A stretch of 64,000 nucleotides of DNA from Oceanidesulfovibrio indonesiensis (GTDB taxonomy: Bacteria > Desulfobacterota > Desulfovibrionia > Desulfovibrionales > Desulfovibrionaceae), in assembly GCF_007625075.1 (NCBI RefSeq), contig NZ_QMIE01000009.1, positions 62,001 to 126,000 on the forward strand. The letters run 5' to 3'. Below, piece after piece: positions 53,383-61,420 of this stretch. Each line of letters opens with the position of its first letter. Position 1 is the stretch's first letter. The position numbers were made by a program, and so were the translations under genes. The notes below the pieces were generated by a model. The model ran no database searches, was not told where the DNA came from, and saw nothing but the letters and a program-made list of their open reading frames with translations.

Positions 53383-53398
53383 TGCAACCGAGGTGCCA
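53383..53398 (-). promoter_or_regulatory. Sigma-54 (-24/-12) promoter of the acoC operon
   Basis: On the minus strand TGGCACCTCGGTTGCA equals the consensus TGGCAC-N5-TTGCA exactly. The initiation site would be about 12 bases beyond, near 53371, some 30 bases before the acoC ATG. Confidence 0.9.
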
Positions 53399-53461
53399 CT
53401 GAGGAATGCTCTTTCATATTGGGGGATTATAAGAAAATAATGGCGCTGTCGTCCCGGCTTA

Positions 53462-53473
53462 TGTTCGCGAACA
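53462..53473. promoter_or_regulatory. Candidate AcoR-site palindrome (inner)
   Basis: TGTTCGCGAACA is a perfect 12-base palindrome 64 bases upstream of the -24 element of acoC, a plausible upstream activating site. Confidence 0.45.
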
Positions 53474-53562
53474 GGACAGACTGGATACGTGGGGGAAATG
53501 TGCTGGTTTAATGTTTATGTCATTGTAATGGTTGGTCAAAAGGGAATGGCATGCAGGACGCG

Positions 53563-53581
53563 GTGTTCCAGAATTGAACAC
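53563..53581. promoter_or_regulatory. Candidate AcoR-site dyad (outer)
   Basis: GTGTTCCAGAATTGAACAC has perfect 6-bp arms around seven bases. It shares TGTTC/GAACA half-sites with the palindrome at 53462, but the spacer differs. It is also 84 bases from the acoR start, so it may act on either gene. Confidence 0.5.
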
Positions 53582-53664
53582 TTGACGAATACCGGTAGTT
53601 ACAGGGAAGTGAGCAATAGTTCGCCGATGGGGATAGTTTCTTTCTCACGAGTGGGAGGAAGACC

Positions 53665-55716
53665 ATGTATTCGCTCTTCAGAGATGGTGACAACTTTGGG
53701 ATTCGCCATGACTCACCCGGGGCATCGGAAGCGCAGGGGGCTATGTTGCCCCTGGGCTCCAGGTGCAAAGAATCGAGCGTGAACTACGCTCACTGGAAAC
53801 AGTTCATGGAAAAGGGCTGGCTTCCTGAGGGAGGGATCGAGAAAGCCCTGGTGGATTCATGGCGACGTTGCCTCGACATGGGAGTGGATCATGCGCCACG
53901 GAGTTGTTGGGATTTTATCCCCATGAAACAGCTTGAACCCTTCACGTCCGTCCTCGGAAAAATCGGCGCGGACATCGTGTCCGCGACCTACAACGCCATC
54001 AAGGGCAAACAGCTCTTGATCACCATCACGAACGCAAACGGCAGAGTGGCGCAAACCTGTGGCGACCTGGAGGTCCTGCGTCAGGCGGACAAACTGAATT
54101 TCGGTCCTGGAGCCAACTGGGCGGAAGAAAGTGTCGGCACCAACGCCATCGGCACGGCTCTCGCCACGGGCCGACCGATGCAGGTGTTCGGCGAAGAACA
54201 CTTCTGCCTCAGCCACCACAGCTGGAGTTGCACAGCAGCACCGGTTCTCGATCCCCATGGGAACGTATGGGGATGTTTCGACATTTCCGGAGAAAAGAAC
54301 GCTGATCATTCCAACTCGCTCAGTCTGGTGCTGCAGGCATCCAGAGCGATGGAGCAGCGGCTGTGCCAATTCTACTGCTCAGAGATCGAAGGAAAGATGA
54401 GTTCCCTTTTTTCGTCGATGTTCAACACAGTAATGATGGGCATCATCACGCTGGACAATACGGGGCATGTCATCAGCTCGAACAGTGCCGCGGAGTCATT
54501 GCTGGGTCGTCCCGGCTGCGCACTTCGCGGCCGGCAGGCAAGTTCGCTCTTTGATTTCGATACGTTGCTCGCCAAGATGAAGCATGCCTCCATGAGCGAA
54601 CCCGTGGTGCTCAAATGTTTTGCGGATCCCAGTCTGTTCGTTCGGGCAATACCCATCTTCGACACCAATGGGAGCTGGAATGATACCATTGTCACCATCA
54701 GCGAGCCGCAACGGCCCAGAGCCGCCGCAGCAACCCGGAACCAGAAAAAGAATGCCCCCGTACAAGGATTCGAAAAGGTCCTTCACAGCAGCGCGATAAT
54801 GCGCCAGGCGGTGCAACAAGCGGCCAATGCTGCCAGAACTCCCTCAACTGTTCTGCTTTACGGGGAGTCCGGAACCGGCAAGGAGCTTTTTGCCAAAGGT
54901 ATCCACCAGGCAGGCCCGCGCAACAAGGGCCCTTTCGTCGCCGTCAATTGCGGAGCGTTTTCCGGAGAACTCATTCAAAGCGAGCTGTTCGGGTACATGG
55001 AAGGGGCTTTCACCGGCGCCATGAAGCGGGGCCGGATAGGCAGGTTCGAAAAAGCGCACACGGGAGTGTTGTTTCTCGATGAGATCTCGGAGATGCCGCT
55101 TCAACAACAGGTCAACCTGCTCCGCGTGTTGGAAGAGCGCGCCATCGTTCCTGTTGGAGGGAACGACACCCGTTCCGTGGACGTGAAAGTTATTGCGGGC
55201 ACCAACAAAAACTTGTGGAATCTGGTTGAAAAAGGCGAATTCCGCGAGGACTTGTATTACCGGCTCAATGTGGTGGGCATTTCCATTCCTCCCTTGCGGA
55301 AACGTGGTGAGGATATCCTGCTGCTTGCGCGGCAACGCCTGCATCGCCTCTGTGCGGAGTTCAGTCTCCGGCAGGCGGAATTCGATCCGGAAGTCGAACA
55401 AATTCTCATGGGCTATGACTGGCCGGGCAACGTTCGGGAACTGTTCAACTGCCTGGAACATGCCGTCAACAATCTTGCCGGCGACATGGTTTTACCGGAG
55501 TACCTGCCGTCGTACTTGATGGATCGGTGCCGGGATAAGCCTGCCGTTGAACAGGACGCCGGGGCGGACGAGTTCCAACTCAAAAAGCGGGAAGCCGACA
55601 CCATCCGCGAAGCTTTGGAATTCCATGACGGCAACATCAGCAAAACGGCGAAGGCCCTCGGCATAGGGCGCAACACTCTGTATGCCAAAATGGAGAAATT
55701 CCATATCCAACCCTGA
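53665..55716 (+). CDS. acoR: AcoR-type sigma-54-dependent activator of acetoin genes
   Basis: 683 residues from ATG 53665 (GGAGGAAGACC upstream). The N-terminus (residues about 40-240) has the AcoR-type SWRRC segment and a GAF domain with WAEESVGTNAIGTALATGRP, VFGEEHFC and CTAAPVLDPHG. A PAS-like region lies at about 255-335. The AAA+ core has GESGTGKELFAKG, GAFTGA and LFLDEISEMP; the C-terminal Fis-like helix-turn-helix is GNISKTAKALGIGRNTLYAKM. It is divergent from the acetoin-type operon, whose promoter is a perfect sigma-54 element, so control of that operon is highly likely. Confidence 0.94.
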   Translation: MYSLFRDGDNFGIRHDSPGASEAQGAMLPLGSRCKESSVNYAHWKQFMEKGWLPEGGIEKALVDSWRRCLDMGVDHAPRSCWDFIPMKQLEPFTSVLGKIGADIVSATYNAIKGKQLLITITNANGRVAQTCGDLEVLRQADKLNFGPGANWAEESVGTNAIGTALATGRPMQVFGEEHFCLSHHSWSCTAAPVLDPHGNVWGCFDISGEKNADHSNSLSLVLQASRAMEQRLCQFYCSEIEGKMSSLFSSMFNTVMMGIITLDNTGHVISSNSAAESLLGRPGCALRGRQASSLFDFDTLLAKMKHASMSEPVVLKCFADPSLFVRAIPIFDTNGSWNDTIVTISEPQRPRAAAATRNQKKNAPVQGFEKVLHSSAIMRQAVQQAANAARTPSTVLLYGESGTGKELFAKGIHQAGPRNKGPFVAVNCGAFSGELIQSELFGYMEGAFTGAMKRGRIGRFEKAHTGVLFLDEISEMPLQQQVNLLRVLEERAIVPVGGNDTRSVDVKVIAGTNKNLWNLVEKGEFREDLYYRLNVVGISIPPLRKRGEDILLLARQRLHRLCAEFSLRQAEFDPEVEQILMGYDWPGNVRELFNCLEHAVNNLAGDMVLPEYLPSYLMDRCRDKPAVEQDAGADEFQLKKREADTIREALEFHDGNISKTAKALGIGRNTLYAKMEKFHIQP

Positions 55717-55773
55717 TGGCGGTGGACGTCGGAAAAAAAGCCATGTGGGTAAGACGCTCCATGCCCTCAAGGC

Positions 55774-55798
55774 GGGTGCACCCTGACCGGGTGCACCC
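55774..55798. terminator. Hairpin after acoR made of two GGGTGCACCC palindromes
   Basis: GGGTGCACCC occurs twice, separated by TGACC; each is itself a palindrome and together they form a 10-bp stem. No U run. It lies between convergent acoR and the pilus-like operon. Confidence 0.45.
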
Positions 55799-55886
55799 GG
55801 TAGATATTGGGGCAAAAATGAGAAATCAGAAATATGTAATGGTGTTAAACGGACTTTGGTGGCAGGGCGGGCAAAGAGCCCAGTCC

Positions 55887-56417
55887 CTACATCCTGCTGT
55901 TTTTTCTTCTGCGCCGCGCCAGCAGGAACCCCACGCCGCCGAGGACCACGACGCCGGCCGCCATGAAGTATGTATGGCCGCCAGCCTTGGACGTGACCGG
56001 GCCGTGTCCCCCGCTGGAGATGCTGCCGTCCGGGTTGACGAACGTATAGATGCGCTCCTCGATGATCTGCCCGTCGGCCTCGACGTGATTCCAGGTGTTG
56101 TCCGCATTGCGCTGTAAATATAGCACCTCAGGCGACTGCTGAGCCGTCCTCGAGTCGTTGATCAATACATGCACCTCGGCAAGACCATCATGGACTTTGA
56201 TTTCATGGAATTCCCAGAGCTGATAACGGAATTTTCGGCCATCCTCGTCGATGCGGTTGTTCACATGCGGCTCCAGATAGAAAGCGATCTGGTCCGGAAT
56301 CAGGGTTTCGGACTGCAGGGTGATGCGCTCCAGACCTTGACGGCTGTGGGCATGGGCATTCTGGCAGAGCATCACGGAAAGAGCCGCGCATGCGAAGAAA
56401 AGTAAGCACTTAATCAT
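55887..56417 (-). CDS. Exported membrane-anchored protein of the pilus-like operon, C-terminal TM-Arg tail
   Basis: 176 residues from ATG 56417 (AAGGAG upstream). It has an N-terminal signal peptide (MIKCLLFFACAALSVMLCQNAHA), a soluble domain of about 110 residues rich in aromatic strands, and a C-terminal Gly-rich linker (GGHGPVTSKAGG), one helix (HTYFMAAGVVVLGGVGFLLA) and RRRRKNSR. This tripartite tail resembles C-terminal sorting signals, or simply a single membrane anchor; no LPXTG or PEP motif is seen. It overlaps the preceding gene by eight bases. Function unknown. Confidence 0.75.
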   Translation of the reverse strand: MIKCLLFFACAALSVMLCQNAHAHSRQGLERITLQSETLIPDQIAFYLEPHVNNRIDEDGRKFRYQLWEFHEIKVHDGLAEVHVLINDSRTAQQSPEVLYLQRNADNTWNHVEADGQIIEERIYTFVNPDGSISSGGHGPVTSKAGGHTYFMAAGVVVLGGVGFLLARRRRKNSRM

Positions 56418-56961
56418 TTGAATCTCCTTGAGTAATACTCTGTCTGGCAGCTTGAACGCGTTCAGCGGCCTGTACAGGATCGAGAGATTTCTCGACAAGG
56501 TCCTTCTCAAGTTGCTTCAGGGCGGCCACGGTTCGGGCTGTGTCCATGTCCATCTTTCCGGGATGTAGTGGGGCGAGCCGCACCGTGTCTTCGGAAGGGA
56601 GACGATTCGAATCCCCGGCATGGGAACCAGTTCGGTCCTGGTCCGGGGGGGCGCCCAGGTCTGCGGTGCTTGATGGACCGATTGAATCGCAGAGTGTGGC
56701 TTCGTACACGCCTGTTTGCCGGAGCCACCAGAGCAGCGTGATTATTGACGTGATTGCCAGGCCCAGAATCATGTTCCAGATGAAGGCGTCCTGCATGGGA
56801 GTAGCCATGCGGCTGTCCGCCCGGAACAGAAACAGCCAGGCGATGATGAACGACAGTATCGTTCCATTCAGACCGGCCAGTGCGACGAGCAGGGTGGCGT
56901 GGCGGATCTGCCGTCGCCTGCCGGTAAAAAACAGGTTCCGGGGAGGGATTTGTGTGTTCAT
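56410..56961 (-). CDS. Two-helix inner-membrane protein of unknown function
   Basis: 183 residues. Two hydrophobic helices (ATLLVALAGLNGTILSFIIAWLFLF and FIWNMILGLAITSIITLLWWL) are followed by a soluble, polar C-terminal part of about 90 residues, ending in an amphipathic helix (LKQLEKDLVEKSLDPVQAAERVQAA). It resembles a platform or scaffold protein in type II/IV systems only in outline. It starts 26 bases after the 127-residue protein and is in the same operon. Confidence 0.75.
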   Translation of the reverse strand: MNTQIPPRNLFFTGRRRQIRHATLLVALAGLNGTILSFIIAWLFLFRADSRMATPMQDAFIWNMILGLAITSIITLLWWLRQTGVYEATLCDSIGPSSTADLGAPPDQDRTGSHAGDSNRLPSEDTVRLAPLHPGKMDMDTARTVAALKQLEKDLVEKSLDPVQAAERVQAARQSITQGDSND

Positions 56962-56987
56962 GATCCAATCCTCACTGCATTCGAGGG

Positions 56988-57371
56988 TTACGGTCCCGTG
57001 TAGACCAGATCATCATCGGTGCCGTGCAGGGTGTCCGGCCCTGCGCTGACGAGCCGAAAGGTCTTGCCTTTGGCCGAGGTTGAGTATTCCCAGGGCGTTC
57101 CCCATACATCCAGGGCAAGTTCGCGGGACTGGTTTTCCTTGAAGGTCTTGCGCATCCAGTCCTCAAAGCGGGATTTATCCGGATAGCGGCCGGTGCGGAC
57201 GTATTCGTAATCGAGCATCATACCGATATTGCGCATATCCATTGCGCTCACCACGTATAGTGTCTGGGCTGTGACTTCGTGGTAAAAGCGCTCGATGTCC
57301 TCCGCATTGCCGGCGATGAGTCCCAGAGAGAGGCCCAGGGCAAGGAGCTTTGTTACGAACGATTGCATCAT
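56988..57371 (-). CDS. Small GspG-tail pseudopilin-like protein without prepilin leader
   Basis: 127 residues with an N-terminal hydrophobic helix (FVTKLLALGLSLGLIAG). No prepilin-cleavage G|xxxxE motif is present. The C-terminal half has the GspG signature: LDVWGTPWEYSTSAKGKTFRLVSAGPDTLHGTDDDLVY-like region, namely D-W-G-x-P, S-A-G-P-D, and T-D-D-D. In GspG this acidic loop binds calcium. It may be a minor pseudopilin variant or a soluble capping subunit of the filament. It begins six bases past the stop of the large pseudopilin. Confidence 0.75.
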   Translation of the reverse strand: MMQSFVTKLLALGLSLGLIAGNAEDIERFYHEVTAQTLYVVSAMDMRNIGMMLDYEYVRTGRYPDKSRFEDWMRKTFKENQSRELALDVWGTPWEYSTSAKGKTFRLVSAGPDTLHGTDDDLVYTGP

Positions 57372-57377
57372 CCCTCG

Positions 57378-59489
57378 TCAGGGTTTGGGGCCCAGGGAAA
57401 CACGCGGGGACGTGCCGGGATGGATAATTACATGGGCGGCATATCCTGGAGGCCCCTGCATGTCGCTGCCGTCCCGGCTTTCGCTCCTGGACGGGCAGGC
57501 GTGATATGTAGCGTTGTCTGTCGTATAGCTGTCGTCCCGAAGAAAGACGAAACAGGACCCGATAGAAAGCCAGGGCGCATTGTCCGGGGGCGTGGTGTCA
57601 ACTGTGGAGAGTCCCCAGTCGGCATAATGCGAGAGGTTTTCTGATGGGATGTCGTTCCAGTCTTCCTGCGCACCGGTGAACGAAACGCGCCAGGAAGCCC
57701 CGTCAGAAGATGCCGCCACGTGCCGGGAGCGCAGCAGTCCGTTTTCCACTCGGACGAGCTCAACAAAATCATTGTCCGATATCGTCACGTCGCCCCAGCC
57801 CGAGCCGGAGGAACCCTCGATGTCGACAACCACAGGCATCTCGTATTCGTTACGGAAAATACTCACGAAAACGTTGTCTTGATTGCCGGCGAGTGTTGCA
57901 TTGAAAACGTCGCCTTCATCCGCAGCGCCGTCCGGTCCAGGGCTGAAGATTCGCAGTTCCTTAGGCTGACCCGCCGTGTCGCCGCCCAGATCGACGGCGA
58001 AATTCACAGCGTTGCCCCAGGCATCGGTGAGTATTTCGGAGCCGAGTGGCGCGTATGGGCCGCGCCAACCGGCGCCCAGCCCCACGGTGGAGTTGAACTC
58101 CCAGGCCGGCAGTACCTGCGATGTATAATCGCGCGTGGAGACGTACGTCTGAACCCAGGGTTGGTCCGCAAAGCCGTTGTCCGCGATCCAGTTCGTGCTG
58201 GCAGCTGAAGGCGCGCCCGAGCAGGAATCCGCGGCGCAGCGGTAGTGCACGCCGTCATGGAGCACGTAATCGTAATTGATATAGAGTAGTTCAGGTTGGG
58301 GGGCGTAGTATTTGCGACCTTCCTTCCAGGTTGGTGCGAAGGCGTATCCGCTCGTATCCGGACTGATGAGGTTCCAGTGGCTGGCCGAAATGCCGGGAGC
58401 GTTGCCCGTGGTGGACTCGTGTCTCAGGAGGCAGGAGTAGACCCCGCTGCCGTGTTTGACCACGGATCCTGCAAGGGGCTCCAGGGTGCCGATGTCGGCG
58501 ATGAATCCGTTTGGTTGCAGCACGCCGTCCGTGATCGTGCCTGATCTGCCTGCGACACCGGTTTTCAAAGCGTCCAGAACCCGGCGCGTGGAGGCGATTT
58601 TCTGGTCGTCCAGCCGCCATTCAGTTGCCGCAATTTTGAGAATGATGTTGTCTGCGTTGGCGGAGAGCACGTTCCCGCTTGCATCCCGCAGGGGATCCTC
58701 GGGGTCGAAGGAAAAGTCGATCTGCCGGTCAGGGCCTGCGCTGATGGCATACAGATCGTCGCCATACCCGTCGTTGTTCCGGTCCTTGCCTGCCCGGTAC
58801 ACGACCAGGGCCGACCCCCAGCCGTCCAGAAGGCGGTTCTTTCGACCCTGGCGCAGCAGAAAACGCCGGTTGTTCTGCTTTTCTGCTGCGCCGGAGGGAG
58901 ATGGTTTAAACTCGAACAGGTCGTCATCGTTGGCGTAATTGTCCACGGGCAGGACCACATACGGGCCGTTCCAATTCGCGGCCTCCACGATTTCAACGAA
59001 GCCGCCGTTTTCCGTCACGCCTTCGGTTTTCAGCGAGGTTTCCCAGAGCCCCACGGGCATGGCTGCGTCATCGCCTGGCGCATCGCCCCAGGCAACCTTG
59101 ACGTCGGTTCCGTTGTTGTTCGTCTGCATGGGGTAGTCGGAGCCGTCATTGGGATGCACGAACCCGGAAGAGCCGCTGTCCCAGTTGAAAACGTAAAGAT
59201 CGGGCAGTTTGCCGAAATCCCCCACGTATCCGCCAATAACGCGGTCGCCCCGGTCGTCGAAACTGTTGGGTGCTCCCAGTACGGCGAAGCGCAGAGCCTC
59301 GAAGAGCGCGAGAGTCTTTTCACGTTTCGCGTGGTTGTCCATGCCTGCGCTTATGGGCAGGACCATAGCTGTGAGGACGCCCAGAATGCCAATGACTATT
59401 ATGAGCTCCATGAGAGTCATGCCCTGCGATCCTCCACGCTGAGAAGGACAGGGCGACCTGCCTGGGGATGGGTAATCAGCGACGTTCAT
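57378..59489 (-). CDS. Very large pseudopilin with duplicated GspG-like lobes and chitin-binding-like modules
   Basis: 703 residues, about five times a normal pseudopilin. A 23-residue leader ends in SQG, followed by MTLMELIIVIGILGVLTAMVL: the prepilin-peptidase site G|MTLME with Glu at +5, so the start at 59489 is right. Two GspG-like lobes follow: WNGPY...DGWGSALVVY...ISAGPD (about 170-265) and WRGPY...TDAWGNAVNF...FSPGPDG (about 495-545). Between them are two segments, SGVYSCLLRHESTTGNAPG...W and GVHYRCAADSCSG...W (about 365-460), like CBM5/12 chitin-binding modules. The C-terminus (about 560-703) has no known fold. It suggests a secreted or pilus-tip carbohydrate-binding subunit. Confidence 0.88.
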   Translation of the reverse strand: MNVADYPSPGRSPCPSQRGGSQGMTLMELIIVIGILGVLTAMVLPISAGMDNHAKREKTLALFEALRFAVLGAPNSFDDRGDRVIGGYVGDFGKLPDLYVFNWDSGSSGFVHPNDGSDYPMQTNNNGTDVKVAWGDAPGDDAAMPVGLWETSLKTEGVTENGGFVEIVEAANWNGPYVVLPVDNYANDDDLFEFKPSPSGAAEKQNNRRFLLRQGRKNRLLDGWGSALVVYRAGKDRNNDGYGDDLYAISAGPDRQIDFSFDPEDPLRDASGNVLSANADNIILKIAATEWRLDDQKIASTRRVLDALKTGVAGRSGTITDGVLQPNGFIADIGTLEPLAGSVVKHGSGVYSCLLRHESTTGNAPGISASHWNLISPDTSGYAFAPTWKEGRKYYAPQPELLYINYDYVLHDGVHYRCAADSCSGAPSAASTNWIADNGFADQPWVQTYVSTRDYTSQVLPAWEFNSTVGLGAGWRGPYAPLGSEILTDAWGNAVNFAVDLGGDTAGQPKELRIFSPGPDGAADEGDVFNATLAGNQDNVFVSIFRNEYEMPVVVDIEGSSGSGWGDVTISDNDFVELVRVENGLLRSRHVAASSDGASWRVSFTGAQEDWNDIPSENLSHYADWGLSTVDTTPPDNAPWLSIGSCFVFLRDDSYTTDNATYHACPSRSESRDGSDMQGPPGYAAHVIIHPGTSPRVSLGPKP

Positions 59490-60183
59490 AGATGGCCTTC
59501 AGGTGTGGATCGGCGACGCGTACATCGGCAGCGTCGATCAGCCTGGCCAGGTAGCTGTCGAAGGCGTCACGTCGTTTTTCTTCCAGGAGTATGGTGTGGA
59601 GCTGTTCGCTGACGTCCTGAAACGATGCGCCGGGGTACTTTTCCTTGTCCAGCTCGTACCTGGCGAGTACCTGGTCCTCGGCAACGTCGACTGATGCGAC
59701 GATTTTCTCGGCCACGAGTCGGTTGACCGAGGCTTGTTGACTCCATATCTCCGAGTATTGTTGCTCCGTCATGCCGGCTTTTGCCAATGCCTGCCGAAAA
59801 TCTTCCTGTTTTTTGTAGCCGTTGCGGATGATGGTGGCGCGCAGCGCGCCCCCGGATAACTCGACTGTGAGCCCCTGGCGCCGTGCTTGTTGCTCCAGCA
59901 GCTTCATGGCCACGAGGTTGTCGAGCACGTCCCGCTGGTGTTGGGCCAATGAGCTGCTGCCGGATTCTTCCGACGCCGCGTCGTCCTTGCGGAGCACGTC
60001 ACGAAGTGCATTGTCGAACATCCAGCGCGGCACCGCCTCGCCGTTCACCTCCAGCAGCGTGGAGTTGTCCTGGGCGGCGATGATTTCGGCGTCGGACGGA
60101 ATGGCTTCGGAACATATCGCAACGTCGGGAACGGCAAGGGTCAAGGCGAAGCAGAGAATTGAAAGAAAGAGAGTGTATTGCAC
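59476..60183 (-). CDS. SurA-N-like periplasmic chaperone, no PPIase domain
   Basis: 235 residues from GTG 60183, chosen because AGGAGG lies six bases upstream; a longer ORF starts at 60270 without such a site. A signal peptide (VQYTLFLSILCFALTLAVPDVAICS) precedes a SurA_N-type helical domain: VNGEAVPRWMFDNALRDVLR, LDNLVAMKLLEQQARRQGL. The parvulin PPIase domain is missing, so it would act as a holding chaperone for exported subunits, such as the large pseudopilin that follows (14-base overlap). The match is to family pattern, not a definite assignment. Confidence 0.75.
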   Translation of the reverse strand: MQYTLFLSILCFALTLAVPDVAICSEAIPSDAEIIAAQDNSTLLEVNGEAVPRWMFDNALRDVLRKDDAASEESGSSSLAQHQRDVLDNLVAMKLLEQQARRQGLTVELSGGALRATIIRNGYKKQEDFRQALAKAGMTEQQYSEIWSQQASVNRLVAEKIVASVDVAEDQVLARYELDKEKYPGASFQDVSEQLHTILLEEKRRDAFDSYLARLIDAADVRVADPHLKAIYERR

Positions 60184-60202
60184 GGTCGCCTCCTGGTTGG
60201 TT

Positions 60203-61420
60203 TCAGAGGCCATAGACGGCCAGCATTCCTGAGATGAGCCCGTAGAAGACAAAACCGACAATCGATCCAAGTGTCAGTATGAGCAGGGGCTCGACCATTG
60301 AGTTCATTCGCTTGATGTTTGATTCCAGTATCTTGTGATAGATGTCGGCGGCGAGATCCAGCACCTTGACCAATTCTCCGGTTTCCTCGCCGGTGGCTAC
60401 CATCTCTCCCACCATGTTCGGGAAAATGCGTGGATTTCGCAGCAGCGGTCCGGAGATGGCATGGCCTTCGAGGACGTCCTCCATTATTTCATCCATGACC
60501 ATGACTGCGGCTTTGTTGCCCAGGGTGCCGCGCACGGTATGCAGGGCATCCATAAGGGGCACGCCGCTGGAGAACAGGATCGCCATGTTCTTTGAAAAAT
60601 TTACGACAATGCCGCAGCGCAACACGCCGCCCACGAGAGGGATGCGCAGCAGCACTACATCGATGATCTTCCCGCCTTCTTCGGTTTTGCGGAATACGAC
60701 GATGAAAACGATCAGGCAGACGATGCCGACGAACAGGTGCAGCCAGTAGGACTGAATCCAGTTGGAAGCGTCCATAATAGTCTGGGTGGCGAAGGGCAGA
60801 GAACGCCCCCGTTCGCCCAACAATGGCTTGAACTTGGGGATGACCCAGAGCGCAAGAATGCCGATGACGATTCCCGCTGTGATGACCACGATGCCGGGAT
60901 AGATCATGCTCGTGATGATCTGCCGTTTGAAGGCTGCGGACGCCTCAAGCCGGTCCGCCAGGCTGTTCAGGGCGAGTTCCATTTCACCAGTGATTTCGGC
61001 AGCCTTTACGATGTTGATAATGTAAGGCGTGAACACGCGATGCTGGGACATTGCCTCGGAAAGGGGCACTCCGCTTTCTACGGAGAGGCGCACCATTTGC
61101 AGCATCTTCTTGGTCCCGGCCCTTGAGGTTTGCCGTTCCAGTATGTTGAAGGCCTGGACGATGCCGAGGCCCGAGTCCAGCAGGACGGCAAGTTGCCGGA
61201 AAATAAGCACGAGGTCTTTCCGGCGGGCCGGGTTCAGCCATACTGTCATCGAACCGGCCTCGGCCGCTGCGACCTTGCCGTCGGCCATCGGCTTTACCCT
61301 GAGAACGAAGCGGCCGCTTTTTTTGATCATGTCGGCGGCATCAGCAGAGGAGGCGGCGGAGAGTATCTCGCTGCGTTCCTTGCCCGAAGCATCGAGAGAA
61401 GTGCAGTGGAAACGCGGCAT
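60203..61420 (-). CDS. PilC/GspF-type inner-membrane platform protein
   Basis: 405 residues, normal for the family. The T2SSF domain occurs twice: FRQLAVLLDSGLGIVQAFNIL (about 75) and FSKNMAILFSSGVPLMDALHTV (about 275), each followed by hydrophobic helices; the C-terminus ends GFVFYGLISGMLAVYGL. It is the membrane platform on which the PilB/GspE ATPase drives filament assembly. Its ATG overlaps the stop of the ATPase gene (TAATG). Confidence 0.95.
   Translation of the reverse strand: MPRFHCTSLDASGKERSEILSAASSADAADMIKKSGRFVLRVKPMADGKVAAAEAGSMTVWLNPARRKDLVLIFRQLAVLLDSGLGIVQAFNILERQTSRAGTKKMLQMVRLSVESGVPLSEAMSQHRVFTPYIINIVKAAEITGEMELALNSLADRLEASAAFKRQIITSMIYPGIVVITAGIVIGILALWVIPKFKPLLGERGRSLPFATQTIMDASNWIQSYWLHLFVGIVCLIVFIVVFRKTEEGGKIIDVVLLRIPLVGGVLRCGIVVNFSKNMAILFSSGVPLMDALHTVRGTLGNKAAVMVMDEIMEDVLEGHAISGPLLRNPRIFPNMVGEMVATGEETGELVKVLDLAADIYHKILESNIKRMNSMVEPLLILTLGSIVGFVFYGLISGMLAVYGL

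Larger units (their letters stand above)
53342..53664. other. Divergent regulatory region between acoC and acoR
   Basis: 323 bases without a gene; it contains the sigma-54 promoter (53383-53398, minus) and two dyads sharing GTTC/GAAC half-sites, listed separately. Confidence 0.75.
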
